Assembly: GCA_018894105.1 (NCBI GenBank)
Contig: CM032126.1
Location: forward strand, 9,513,001 to 9,577,000
Source: Jacaranda mimosifolia
Taxonomy: Eukaryota > Streptophyta > Magnoliopsida > Lamiales > Bignoniaceae
DNA length: 64,000 nt
Reading direction: 5' to 3'
Position 1 is the first letter of the stretch, and each line of letters opens with the position of its first letter. Under the pieces are notes generated by a model. It was not told the origin of the DNA, did no database searches, and worked only from the letters and a program-made list of their open reading frames with translations. Positions 47,986 through 59,584 of this stretch are shown piece after piece. The position numbers and the translations under genes are program-made.

Positions 47986-50696
47986 AAATAAAGTATCCAG
48001 ACTACCCATTGAGTGGTGGGAGGCAGTTGGTGCTTTTGGTTTACGTGGTACTGCGAGTTTCAAAACTCTTAAGTTGGAAGGGGATTTGTCTTAAGAATGT
48101 AGGACAAAATTTAATTTTGAGTGAAATAAAATTTGCTGGACATTTTTATGTATAGATGGAATAAAGGATCTAGACTACACATTGTATTAGATAAAATAGT
48201 ATTACATGTAACTATGTATGCTATAGTATTTAAAATCATGTGTCACCTGAACTCAAGTAATAACTTAAAAGTCTTATATCAATTTTTAAATCACTCACTT
48301 TTGTCATGAAGAGCTCTCATGATGAGGTGCTCATTTTTATAAGAATAAAGTTTCAAAATAATATATTGCAGGATACGTGCCTTTCATATTTAACAATGAA
48401 TTTGCACATCATTAAATGATGCCATTGTGGGAGTGACAACTATGTATCTATTTTCAAACACCTTAATTGTGGGATATTTGATGATACCTATTCATGTTTT
48501 ACACTGAAGTAGTGAAAACTTTGAGCCAATTTATAAGTTGTTTCCTTCTTTCACTCATTGAGACATCTTTTATAAAGACAAAACTCTCTATCATGTCTGT
48601 CGGTGGAATAATATCTTGCAACTAGAATTTTATATATTTAACAATAGATATCTTTCATGTTCAGTATGGATTTGACATTAATTTATTAATTCAAGTGCAA
48701 ATTAAGAAATCAATCTTAAATTTTCAAATGTTCAAATTTTAAAAGTCAAGACTTCACACCAGAAAATGAGGAGTTGCATTTGAATTTTATACATTTTAGG
48801 TTAACTGTATATTAATCTCTCCAACTTTCCTTTGCATTTTGTTGTTTATTATTTATTATAATGAAATATATTTATACAATATAAAAATAGAATTTATTAG
48901 AAGGTCTCAAGACCATCATATACATATAATATATTCATGAATACGAGGTATGTTGAACATGGGTATTATTTAATTGTAGTTAATGATGGTTCGGTCGCTT
49001 CATTTGATGTTCCGTTAATTTTTTAAAAATGGCTATCCAAGAATGTCATTTTGGTTGCATCACCACATAGTGTTTGGCCACTGCATATTCAATTAATCAA
49101 TCAATTTAAATGTGGGCATGGATTTATAATTATTGTTGGGCTTCTAGTTATACATGGAATTGCATATATTGCAGTTGCAATACTATTACTTTTATCTAAA
49201 AAGGTAAATAACAATAAATGGATGATGTTTAATTAAATAAATTAGTCATAGAAATTGCATTGAAGTTGTTATGCTATTTCCCAGGGATAAATAACAAGAA
49301 ATGGCCTGCCCCTCATAGCCAACAAAAAAAATTAGTTTCACTCATAACTTCATTCAAGTAATAAAGTTAAAATGTAAAAATTCTATAATTAAAAATTTTG
49401 AATTCAAACTCCATGGAAGGAGTTGGTATTGGTCTATATTTATATATATTTTTCTTATTAAAAATATATATATATATACAGAGAGAGAGAGAGAGGAAGA
49501 AAGAGAGAAAGAGAGAATATTTGTTTTGTTATATAGTCATTTCTTATATTTAATTAGTTTTTAACACATTGATATACTAGGTAAACAATATAAAATGATA
49601 AATGAATAAATGAAGTGGACTTCTCACTACATTTCCAAAAATTGAAGACATATTGTATCAATAGAAATACAGTGAACATTCTCTTAATAGGGAGAGTTCA
49701 ACTAGCATTGCCTTGGTGGTGATTGGAAATTGGTTCAATATCTTCATTTCACATCTAATACATACATATATATGTAATGTTTGTAGTTGTCTGAGAAGAA
49801 CATTGTAAATGTAAGCTATATTAAAGCAAGGAATGTTGATTTCCACATGATATCAAAAGTGGAAATAAAAGCCACATTAATTAAGCCATATTACAATGAG
49901 GGGCTAAAATCAATTAAAATGATTAGAAATATGTAAAGTGTCATGTGTTTGACACAAATCAAGAGTTTAGAACTCTCCTTTAAAAAGAATGAGTGATTAT
50001 TTGATTTAAATTACTTATCTTGATTACATAGGAAAATGTATTGTTTTTGAAAAACTTGTGATAAGCTTTTTGGATTTTACTTGATATCATATTCTAAAAT
50101 AATGAAATCAAAAATTAATTATCTTTATCAGGTTATTTAATTCGTATGAAATGGCGAGAATAATGCCAATGAAATAACTTTGTGCATTGCTATAAGTGAG
50201 ACTCGTATAAAATATTGTTATGATACAATTTCTCACAATTTGATGTGAAATATTTTATAAATATATTTTTTCATTTTTCTACTTATTAAGATAGAAATTT
50301 CAAAGTGGTAGACCAATATAGTACAAGCTACTTCTAAATTAAAGGGTGTCTAATTGAACACCAATTTTATGATTGGAGCATTTGTGACCTTTTCCCATAG
50401 GATAACATAACACACCTTTGCATCATTCCAACTTAATCTATAAAAAATATATAAAAGGACTTCTTCTACCTATTTGATATGTTGAATCACCACTGTAGTA
50501 ATATTTGAATTCATCATTGCCTATCTTTGTGTTGCAACAAGAATGAAGTATCAGTTCACAATCATACACCTACTCTTTTTTCCTTTTATTTTAAGAAGCA
50601 TTCTCCCTCAAGATGATGCCATTTCGACTTGACCAAATGGCATTTCTTTAGTTCAATTAAGGCTGCACTTGTTTAAATAAAATTAAGGCCAAAAAA
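47986..50696. other. AT-rich DNA inside duplication copy 2
   Basis: Counterpart of 6208-8911, with the same unassigned open stretches (around 48940-49240) and a longer (GA)n tract at about 49482-49515. No gene recognised. Confidence 0.4.
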
Positions 50697-51053
50697 TGTT
50701 ACTTAAGGTAGTAGGACAAGATCGTTTTACTGATGAATCCAGTAACAATTTTTGTTTAGCTTAACAGCACCATGTGATATTCTCTCATGCATGTTTTTCA
50801 GGTTGTTTGTTAGCTAAATAGGATTTGTTAGGAAATGCTCATTAAATAGAAGGTGTTCAACTCTATAAGCCTAGTTTTGCAAAAGATTGATAAAATTCAA
50901 TTTCAATTCTCCTTCTTATCCATTTGATTTACCCCTTTTCCCCACAATCCAACAAAATCAAGTAAATTCCATCCATAAGATTAGGTTAATCCACCTTGGG
51001 CATTTTTCTTGCTAATTTGGTAGCTGTTTGTTGAAGCCTGGTCAAGTGTTACA
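50697..51053 (+). repeat. Putative 5' LTR of Ty3/gypsy element (copy 2)
   Basis: Counterpart of 8912-9268 with the same TGTTAC and GTTACA ends. The primer-binding-site-like TGGTATCCAGA is at 51056-51066. Confidence 0.55.
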
Positions 51054-53875
51054 ATTGGTATCCAGATTTATCTTCTACACACTAGCATTCTATAATGGTG
51101 AATTGAACAATAACAATCCGACTAAAATCCTAGAGCAACGAGTGGCAGAGCTCAAGGATAGTAACATACTTTTGGTGAATGGGCAACAAGAACTAAGGCA
51201 ACAACTGGAGAATATCACTAAAAAGTTGGAGGAAATGATGATTAGTAGCAATGGTAAATAATCGGCCATAATGACCTTTTCTCCATCTTAGCTAAGCTTT
51301 AGACCTATGAACAATGATGGCATAACTTTGTCATCACCCAGTACCAGAACCCAAACACCAACCTCAAAACCACAAAAGTTGATTTTTCTAAGTTAAGTGG
51401 AGACAACCTTAGTAAATGGATAAGAGAGTGCCATGTTTAACCTCATGAATGATTATGATAAGATCCTATTAGCTACTATGCACATGGAGACTTGGTTGAT
51501 AATTGGTGTTTAGACTATGTAGAAGGGAGAGAGGACATGCATTAGGATAAATTCACTCAAAAGGTCATAAATAGGTTCTTTTCCAGGCAGGAGATAGTGT
51601 TGTGGGTCAATTTAATAAACTAAAACAACAATCTAGTCTTACTGAGCATGTTCTCAAGTTGGAGAAGTTGGGGGCTTTTTTGCTTAATATGAATAGGAGT
51701 TTATTGCAAAATACTTTATTCATAGCTTCATAAATAGACCGAAAAAAGAACTAGGTTAGATGGTTGAGATATTTAATCTAACCTCATTGTCTGATGCTAT
51801 TCTCATTGCCAACAAATGAGAAATCTTCCTAAAACATTGAGCAAGATGTCATGGACTTGTTTCTTACACGTTTTCATACGACATTTAGCCTCTCATTGCC
51901 CCTTGTGACACTAGTTAAATTAGCCTCCTATCAAGGTGTTTACTGTATAAAAGGAGTAAGCTAGAATTTGTAGAGAGAGAAAGAGCTAGAGAGAGATACT
52001 CTTGAAGAATTTCTATTACTTTCCTTGAACTTAGATTCTAGCTTAGTTTCTTGGATAGTTACAAATAAAGTCCTACCACCTATTCATACTATCCACCCCT
52101 TGAATGGACGATGGACATATATTCAATCTAACAGTTTATCTTACACCTCTAGAATGTTCTTTAGACTAGATTGTTCTAGAATTCTACTATAAAAATTTCT
52201 TTACAGATATGCAAGCGTATACAAAATTCTATAATTCTCTAGAATGCTCATTGACCTCCGCCTCTTTGTTACTTCATGATTTCTAGCCGAAAATTGACAA
52301 AGAGGACAAACTAGAAACTAGGTATTGTAAAATTAAAGAACTAGAAAAATGACACTAATCTCACAAAGAATGACTGATAGAAATCCATCAAGTATCAACT
52401 AATTAAGAACCTTACTTTTAAGGAGATGGAAACTATAAAAAAAGAAGGGCTATGTTTTAATTGTGATGAAGTGTATCATATAGGTCACAATTGCAAAAGG
52501 CTATTTATAATACTTGGAGAAGAGGGAAGACAGCTTGAGCCTGAAATGGAAGAGGAGACGAAGCCACTGCCAATTTTTGTAAGCATTTTAAATAGGCAAA
52601 TTCATCCAGATACGATTTAGTTAGTTAGAAAAGTCAGGAACCATAGCATCGCCATTCTAATAAATAGGGGCAGTACTCACAACTTTCTAGATCCAAGCAC
52701 AACCAAGTAGCTTGGTTGTGAGATTGAGCACATAAACACTATGAGAATTATAATAGCTGACGGTGGAGTGATTGATTGTAACTCTAACTCCTTAGTTCAG
52801 TTGGAAAATAAGAGGGCATAAATTTAGTATCAGTGTGAGCCTCTTGGGGCTAGGAGGTTGTGATATGGTTCTATGAGTGGATGTCCTCAGAGGAATAAGA
52901 TCAGTAACGTTGATAAGTTGAGCACTCAGCTCAAAAGGGGCAATAGGAAGATCACACTACAAAGCTCTTCTTGTAAGGTATCTTTAAGAATGATATCAGG
53001 GAAGAACTTGCATAATATGCTCAAAAAGAAAAAGGCCCTAGTCATTTAGTTGTTTGTTTATGATCTCTGCTATGAAAGAGTTAGAAAAATGTGCAAGTAT
53101 CAAGGAAATCTCACCATTATTGAGCAAGTATCAACATCTTTTTGTGGAGCCAAATACCTTACCTCCCTTTAGGAGTCATGACCATAGGATTCAGCTCAAA
53201 CCTACATTAAGCCCTTTACACAACACACATAGATTCACTATAGATAGAGTTGAGATAGAGAGGTTAGTTGCTGAAATGTTGAAGTAGGGAACAATCCCGC
53301 CAAGTAATAGCCTATTTTCCACTCCGCTAATCTTAGTTAAGAGAAAATATAGGCCCTAAATTATGGACTGTATGAAGCTCGATTCATTCATAGTTAGGGA
53401 CAACTTTCCTATTTCTTTGATATATGATCTACTAGATGAACTAGGAGGGGGAACTGTCTTTTCTAAAATTAACTTGAGAGTTAGTTATCTTCAAAATCAG
53501 AATGCATCCCCAGGACATCCCTATGGCAGCTTTTGAAACCTCCATAGGTCTATGTGAGTTTTGAGTGATGCCATTTAGGCTTGTTAATGCTGTAGCTAGC
53601 TTTCAATCACTCACGAACAATATCTTTTGGAAAAAATTGAGAGATTTTGTGTTGGAGTTTTTTTATTTTTTATTTTTATGACACTCTGGTATATAGCAAG
53701 GTAGTTGAAGATTATCAAAAATACGTGAGCTTGTGTTCAAAACATTGGCTTAGAATCAACTTTATGTTAAGGCCTCTAAGTGCTCATTTGGGCAAAAGCA
53801 AGATTGATTATCTGGGTCATATCATTAGCTCCAAAAGTGTGGAAGTCGATCTTGAGAAAATTTGACTATGGTGTT
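51054..53875 (+). pseudogene. Degenerate Ty3/gypsy gag-pol (copy 2)
   Basis: Same order and same stops as copy 1: gag coil (51125), CCHC knuckle CFNCDEVYHIGHNC (about 52453), protease-like NRGSTHNF, and reverse-transcriptase blocks at 53120-53480 and 53690-53855. Shared inactivating changes show that the element was dead before the segmental duplication. Confidence 0.85.
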
Positions 53876-54318
53876 TTCCTAATACTATATAATAATGTTG
53901 TCTTTATAAGGGAGAGATAAATGAAGATCATTCAAAAGGTACTTTTTTGACAAATTGAGCAAAATTCAAATATTAATTAATTTGTTTGTGAATAATGAGG
54001 TATTAAAATAACATTATTATTGACATATAACTATAATTTTTTACAGTGCCCCCATCCACCCCCCCCTCCCCCCCCCAAAAAAAAAAAAAAAACTCTCCAA
54101 GAAAGAAAGTGCTGAAAAGAATTTTTGAAAAATCCGACCAAAAAAAGAAACAAAATCAATAAAAAAAAACGTCAACATTTTGCAAGTTTTGATGAAACAG
54201 TTCCACAAGTCGTTTTGGGCCCGAAAAAGTACAAGTTTTTGTAGAATTTTTTTACAGTGGGCTCCAATTAAATTCATGGCCTGGTGGAATTTATATATCC
54301 TAAATCATAAATTCCCAA

Positions 54319-54395
54319 AAACCCTAAACAAAAACCCCCAACTTAAATTCATCGCCCGGTGGAATTTATAAATCATAAATTCCCAAAAACCCTAA
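54319..54395 (+). promoter_or_regulatory. Two telo-box motifs in LYAR promoter (copy 2)
   Basis: AAACCCTAA at 54319-54327 and 54387-54395, within a tandemly duplicated segment (AAATTCCCAAAAACCC, then AACAAAAACCCCCAACTT, twice). Copy 1 lacks about 19 bases of the first repeat. Fits a ribosome-biogenesis promoter. Confidence 0.6.
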
Positions 54396-54524
54396 ACAAA
54401 AACCCCCAACTTTGAAGGCTTTTCAGCGGACACCAAAAGCACTTCTTGGTTGCAGAGGAAAACGAAACCTCTCCAGAACTTTCCAATCCCTACACACAGG
54501 AATCACAGTAGACGTGGGAGGGAG

Positions 54525-57500
54525 ATGGTGTGGTTTCAGTGCGAGGATTGCGGAGATAACCTTAAGAAACCCAAGCTCCCTAATCACTTCAGAATCTGCT
54601 CTGCGTCCAAGGTTTTTTCACATTCCCCAACGCCTTACCTCTTTTGTTTTTGTTTCGTTTTGTTTCGTTTTTTTTTTTTTTTTTTGTTGGGGGGGTGGGG
54701 TGGCGCAATTTTTGTCTTTCATTTAGTCGATTGTGATCCTGTAATCTAATCCCTTTTAATTTGTTTATGACCCTCATTTCTTCTATATCTGACTATGCAT
54801 CAGTTATCGTGCATCGATTGTGGGCAAGTATTTGGCCAGCAAGACGTTGAAAGTCACACTCAGTGCATTACCGAAGCGGTACTTTCAATATCGTTGTACT
54901 TTCTTTTTCTTGGTTTACTGAATTTAATTTTGGGCATTTGTGACTTATAGGGCTCTGGATGTTATTTATATATATTTTTTGAGTTTATTGCTTTTCTTTA
55001 AGTTCATCTTGTCTAAGTCTCCCCAGTTCTTATAATGGATATCCATTTGATTGTATTGTATGTTGGAGAAATATTTTGTATTCTATAATTCCATTAGATT
55101 TTCCCCCCAAAGATTGACTCTATGTGCACTATTGCACTTTCCCTCATTTTCTTTGTTCATTTGCGGTTGGAATTTGATGGGTATTTTATATATTCACATA
55201 TTATGCTATCAGGAAAAGTACGGACCAAAGGGTCAAGGAAAAGCTTCAAATGGAATGAACACGAAGCCAAAAAATGATTTTAAGCAGAAACTAGAAGTTG
55301 ACATAAATGTTGGATTATCTGAATGCCCTCCATGGTTCTGTAGGTATGTCTAGCTTGTGCATGTATTAAATGGTTTGCCTTCATGTGTGTATTTGGTTTA
55401 TCTGTCAAGTAAGAATGTGATCAGTGAATGTAAAAATTGGTCATCAAACTCAATTTTTTATTGTGGTGAGGTGTTGCCTGGAGAGATGGTGGGGGCTTAG
55501 TGGCTCACTCAAATAGTTTATTTGAAATGAAAATCAGGACCTTGCCTGCAAGCTTCTATTTTACGATAATTTTTGGATTAGCTGTCTGCCTCTCTTTATC
55601 TTGGGTGTTCTAGATTCAATGTGTTGAGTAGTTTGTTCAGTCTGTCATGTCAGTAGACCGTGTAACAATGTTCCTATCTTGATTTTGCAAAGCATGTGTT
55701 TTCTTTATAGCATTGGCTACTGTCTGACAGTGTGCAGAAGATGCTATCTGTTCCACTCATTACTTCTATAATTGTTTGGAATTGAGGATCAGTTGCAAGG
55801 GCCTCAGCTCTAGAGGTGTCAAAATGGGCCAGGCGGACCTGCCCGGCTCGGCCCAGCCCGCAAAAAAAAAAAAGGCCCAACTCGACTTGTTTAATTTTTT
55901 AATATGGGCAAGCTAAACCGGCTCGCTTGAACACCCGTCTCGAGCTGAAATTTTGCAACTTGGGACTAGCTTGGCTGGCAGACCGTGAGGACCGTGGGCT
56001 AGTCTAGCTCGCAGGTTACGCGGGCTGGCCCTCTTAACCTGTAATGTTTTTTTAATTTAAATAATAAATTATAATTTTTAAAAATTTAAAAATTTATAAT
56101 TTAAAAATTATAAATTATAAATTATCAATTTATAATTTTTAAATTACAAATTAAAAATTATTAATTTTAAAAAATTATAAATTTATAATTTATAATCAAG
56201 AATGTATAATTTATAATTTATTAATTTATAAATGTATAAATCAATAATTAAGAAATTTTAATTTTTAAATTATAAATTATAAAAAAAAAAAAAAAGGAAA
56301 GTAGCTGTTACAATATGTAGAAACAAAAATTTGAGAAAGGTGAAGATCATATTGCCTCAATTTGATCATTGAATATATTTAGATGTTTAGATATTACAAA
56401 GTTGTTTATTTATTTATTTATTTTTTGTTATTATTATGTATTTTGATTTAGAGGTTTGGTCAAATTCACTTCTATGTAATAATTTTTTTAAATTAATGAC
56501 GGGTAGATGGGTTCATGTCAAACCCCTCACCACCTTATTTGGTGGTGTTTTTGGAAAAATACAATTGATAAAAAAAATAAATAATATAAGTATAAATTTC
56601 TAAGTCCTTATAAAAATTTAAGTGTTGTAAACATTAAAAACCACATAAGTATAAGTTATTAAGTCTTTTAAAAAAGTATAAGTGTTGGAAAAATATTAAT
56701 AATCATATAAATATAAAAACATCAAAATTTTAAATTCATTTTTCTGAAAAAAAAAAAAAAAAAAAAAAGAAACTCGCGGGCCAACCTACGAGCTGGCTCG
56801 CGAGCCGGACTGCCTAGCTTGGCTCTTATATAGATCGGCTCATTTATATAGTGGGTTAGTTTTGAGCCGAGCTGGACTTTTCAATTTTCAGCCCGTCACG
56901 GTTCGGACCGTGAATGGCCCACAAGCAGGCCCGTCTCGGACCGGTACCGCTATTAACTGTTTGTTAAACGAGCTGGGCTGGCTCGGCCCGGCTCATTTGA
57001 CACGTCTACTCAGCTCGGGACAGATTCTCAAACAAGGTGTTCTAAGTTCCATTGATAATTAGTGTAGGTTTATATGGTTGGTCTCTCTGTTACTTGGCAT
57101 TTGTCACTTCTGGTATTTCACTCTCATCTATTTTACATGCTTCTTTGATATTCCAAGATGCTACTTATTTATGATTAGGGAAGTGTATTGCTTCCTTTTG
57201 TCTTGTGTTCTTTTAGTACTACATGATACTTTCTTGTTCTTTATCTGTTGCAATTTCTTATTTTCTTAGCCATTGAATTGAGGATCTCACTAACTTATTT
57301 ATATCTGTGCAGCCTATGTAACACCAAGGCCACAAGCAAGCAAACCTTGCTCTTCCATGCCGATGGGCAAAAAACACAGGGCAAAAGCAAGAGCATTCCA
57401 TGCAGCAAAACAACAGCCTAAATCCTAATGATACTGTAGAGACCAAGGGTTTCAGTGAAAACAATGCAAAAAATGAACTTTATGAAGACAAAGATTTAGG

Positions 57501-58803
57501 GAAATCAGGAGATCAAAATTCAGGAGATAAAGTTGCTTCTCTCCATGATGACTCTGGAGTGGAAAGGAATGCTTTGGAATCAGACAAAAAAAAGAAAACT
57601 TGGGGTAGCTGAAAAGGATGGTGCTCAGCACAAGGCTGGAGGTGAGATAGGCAATGGTGAAGTTATTCAAAATAAAGGAACTGAAACGGAGGTGACAGAA
57701 GGCTTGAAGAAGGCTAAACACAGAGCACCACGAGAAGATGGAAAGCTGGATTCTGCTCCTGACAAGGATTTTGGCCAGAAGAAAATGAAGTGGAAAAAGC
57801 TTATTACTTCAGCTCTGAATTCTGTACGTACTCTGCTTCTTTAACATGTCTTCAGATTTTGTAACATTTGTCAATCTGTCACACTGATGTCATTATCTAC
57901 CTCATTAGAAGTCGGAAATTAAGAGCTTGTTTATGTTTTCAAATTCTTTTTCACCCAATTTCTCTATTTGAAAATGAATTATCATTAACTTATTACCATT
58001 TTCACCAAAATCCTACCTTATTTCATCTCTAAGCACAGTTCCTAATAGTTAATATATTTTCTCTTTCTATTTCATTATTACTATCTCTTTCCACTTACAT
58101 CCCACTAAACTTTATATAATTATTACTTTTCCAACAAACCATCCGAACATAAACTCATTTTTAACTCATTTTTTCTAATTAACTTTTCAAGTTTTGAAAA
58201 TGTAGAAAATGGAAAATGAAAATGAATACATAACCAAACAAGCTGTAAGGTTGTGGACTTAGTTGGCCTAATAATTTGCAGAGGGGGTGGAACATTTTTT
58301 ATTGGCTTAGGTTCTAAACGCGAGGTTTCAAGTGTAGCCAGTACATGGTTATGGGAAACTAATGGGGGAGGAAGGCCTCTAGGTGTAGATAGTAAAATCT
58401 TTACTTGATTAAATTTTACCTTTCTATGGGTCTTCTGAATATTTGCTCCTAAGTTATCACATGCAGGATAGTGTGTATAATACGTGATACTTTACTTGCA
58501 TGTGGCAGAATCCAGAGGGTATGGTGAAATTTAAGAAACTGAGGAAACTTCTTGTGAAATCCCTCAAAGAATCTGGCTGCACTGAAAACGAAGGCTGTTT
58601 GTCCAAAATGCTTGAGCAAAAGGTGAGTTTGTCCTTATGATTTGCATTCTTTGTCTGCCAGAAGACATATTGCAGGGAGTTCATACATCTCTGGAATACA
58701 TTGTATGATCTATCTGATTAGTCTCTTGAATGATATGCAGATAAACTCAAGCTCTCGATTTATTGTTGATGTCACATATGTTCGGCTAGCCACCAGCATC
58801 TAA
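54525..58803 (+). CDS. LYAR-type C2HC zinc-finger protein (six exons)
   Basis: Exons 54525-54611, 54804-54878, 55213-55343, 57313-57823, 58509-58622, 58741-58803 (TAA), all GT/AG. The N-terminal LYAR double zinc module (C6, C9, H21, C25; C32, C35, H47, C50) is followed by [12 protein letters not shown]1/C2H2-type finger comes next (C-x2-C-x12-H-x5-H, in [20 protein letters not shown] then KHRAKARA), then a long Lys/Glu-rich linker and the C-terminal LYAR motif [13 protein letters not shown]...[14 protein letters not shown]. About 290 residues if the frame is repaired. LYAR homologues act in the nucleolus in pre-rRNA processing. Exon 4 has three apparent +1 insertions at A-runs (57369-57374, 57420-57422, 57586-57593). 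Together they restore frame, but as written they shift the second half of the C2H2 finger and give an early stop. Introns 3 and 4 hold transposons. Confidence 0.85.
55811..57008. mobile_element. hAT-type element in LYAR intron 3
   Basis: 1,198 bp with ends TAGAGGTGTCAAAATGGGCC and, on the right, CATTTGACACGTCTA. Perfect 8-bp duplication CTCAGCTC at 55803-55810 and 57009-57016. Subterminal GGCTCGGCCC words lie in both orientations, with an AT-rich core. No transposase frame. It lies wholly in an intron, so splicing can remove it. Confidence 0.9.
57923..58245. mobile_element. Tourist-like MITE in LYAR intron 4
   Basis: 323 bp. Left end GAGCTTGTTTATGTTTTC, right end ATAACCAAACAAGCTG, flanked by TAA on both sides (57920-57922, 58246-58248). 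The TAA duplication and inverted ends fit PIF/Harbinger-derived Tourist MITEs. Confidence 0.7.
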
Positions 58804-59122
58804 GAAGGGCCTTGTATCCTGTTGAAATGTATTCTTGAATTGGACCAGACGAACTGCATCTGCAGAACAGAACTTGCTACATGCATAGGAAATTTTTGGT
58901 TTTGGATTTTTAACATTTAAGTACCACTGAGCGAGCCGCTCTCAGCGCAATGGCTATCAATTCCCGCCCGACAGCATAAAATTTTGTACGGTGCAAACTA
59001 GTATCAAGTGCACCTTAATTTATCTTACATCTTCTTCCCAATACTACATGCTGAGTGATTCAATGAGTTTTAAATTACAACTTTTCTCCTGAATGGAGAC
59101 AGTGCTTATTTTCTTGTATACC

Positions 59123-59562
59123 CTAAAATCCTTTGATGCCAAGAAGCAAGTGAAAATGTTGGAGGACGTTGTTCATGGTTTCTGTCACATGTCTAAACAA
59201 CATGCCGTTAAACATGGAATAATATCTCAAAAGATCAAGATGCTTATCGGAAACTGATTTGACCAGTTCAAGAGAATTTCTATCCACCCTCAAGAGTTGT
59301 ACCATGAAAGTTGCAAACAATGACTTTCACACACTTCCGTCGCACATTGCCTGTTGGCATCGCACAAACTAAACTTCAGCTGTTGACACACGGAAACTAA
59401 TTTGGGTGGATTACTTTAGATAACAAAACAAACAATGTGAATAACAGAGCTATGTTAAACAAGGTCACGAGGCTCTTTAGCTTTCATGAACAGCCTTCTT
59501 GTAATTCTCTGGATGCTGAACAGTCATAAGCAAGCCATCAACAATGACAGCCTGCAGGACCT
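59123..59562 (-). other. Unidentified minus-strand exon-like pair
   Basis: Two coding-looking stretches downstream of LYAR, convergent to it. One at about 59562-59491, after a CTAG acceptor, reads VLQAVIVDGLLMTVQHPENY and then KKAVHES and a stop. The other at 59320-59123 reads FATFMVQLLRVDRNSLELVK, then SVSDKHLDLLRYYSMFNGML and onward to a stop. They are not low-complexity and could be the last exon of a plant gene and a UTR or pseudo-exon. I do not recognise the family. No upstream exons were found before the repeat-rich DNA at 59590. Confidence 0.35.
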
Positions 59563-59584
59563 AGTGATAAAGAATCAATAATTA

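Larger units (their letters stand above)
45788..55055 (+). repeat. Segmental duplication, copy 2 (9.3 kb, donor-like)
   Basis: Direct partner of 4017-13251. Its left part is the tail of the RRP36 pseudogene at 43625-46160, and its right part runs into LYAR intron 2 and exons 3-6. The sequence is therefore continuous with meaningful gene context at both ends, which marks it as the parental copy. Confidence 0.95.

Noticed and set aside
4440..55055. The two duplicated blocks as a false assembly duplication of two haplotypes
   Set aside because: The flanks on both sides are unrelated and copy 1 is cut inside gene introns, which simple haplotig retention would not give. It is not fully excluded without reads, so it is listed as a test instead of a claim.
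58925..59000. Possible tRNA or small structured RNA in the LYAR 3' flank
   Set aside because: GC-richer with some self-complementarity but no cloverleaf, no A-box/B-box pattern and no CCA-proximal stem.
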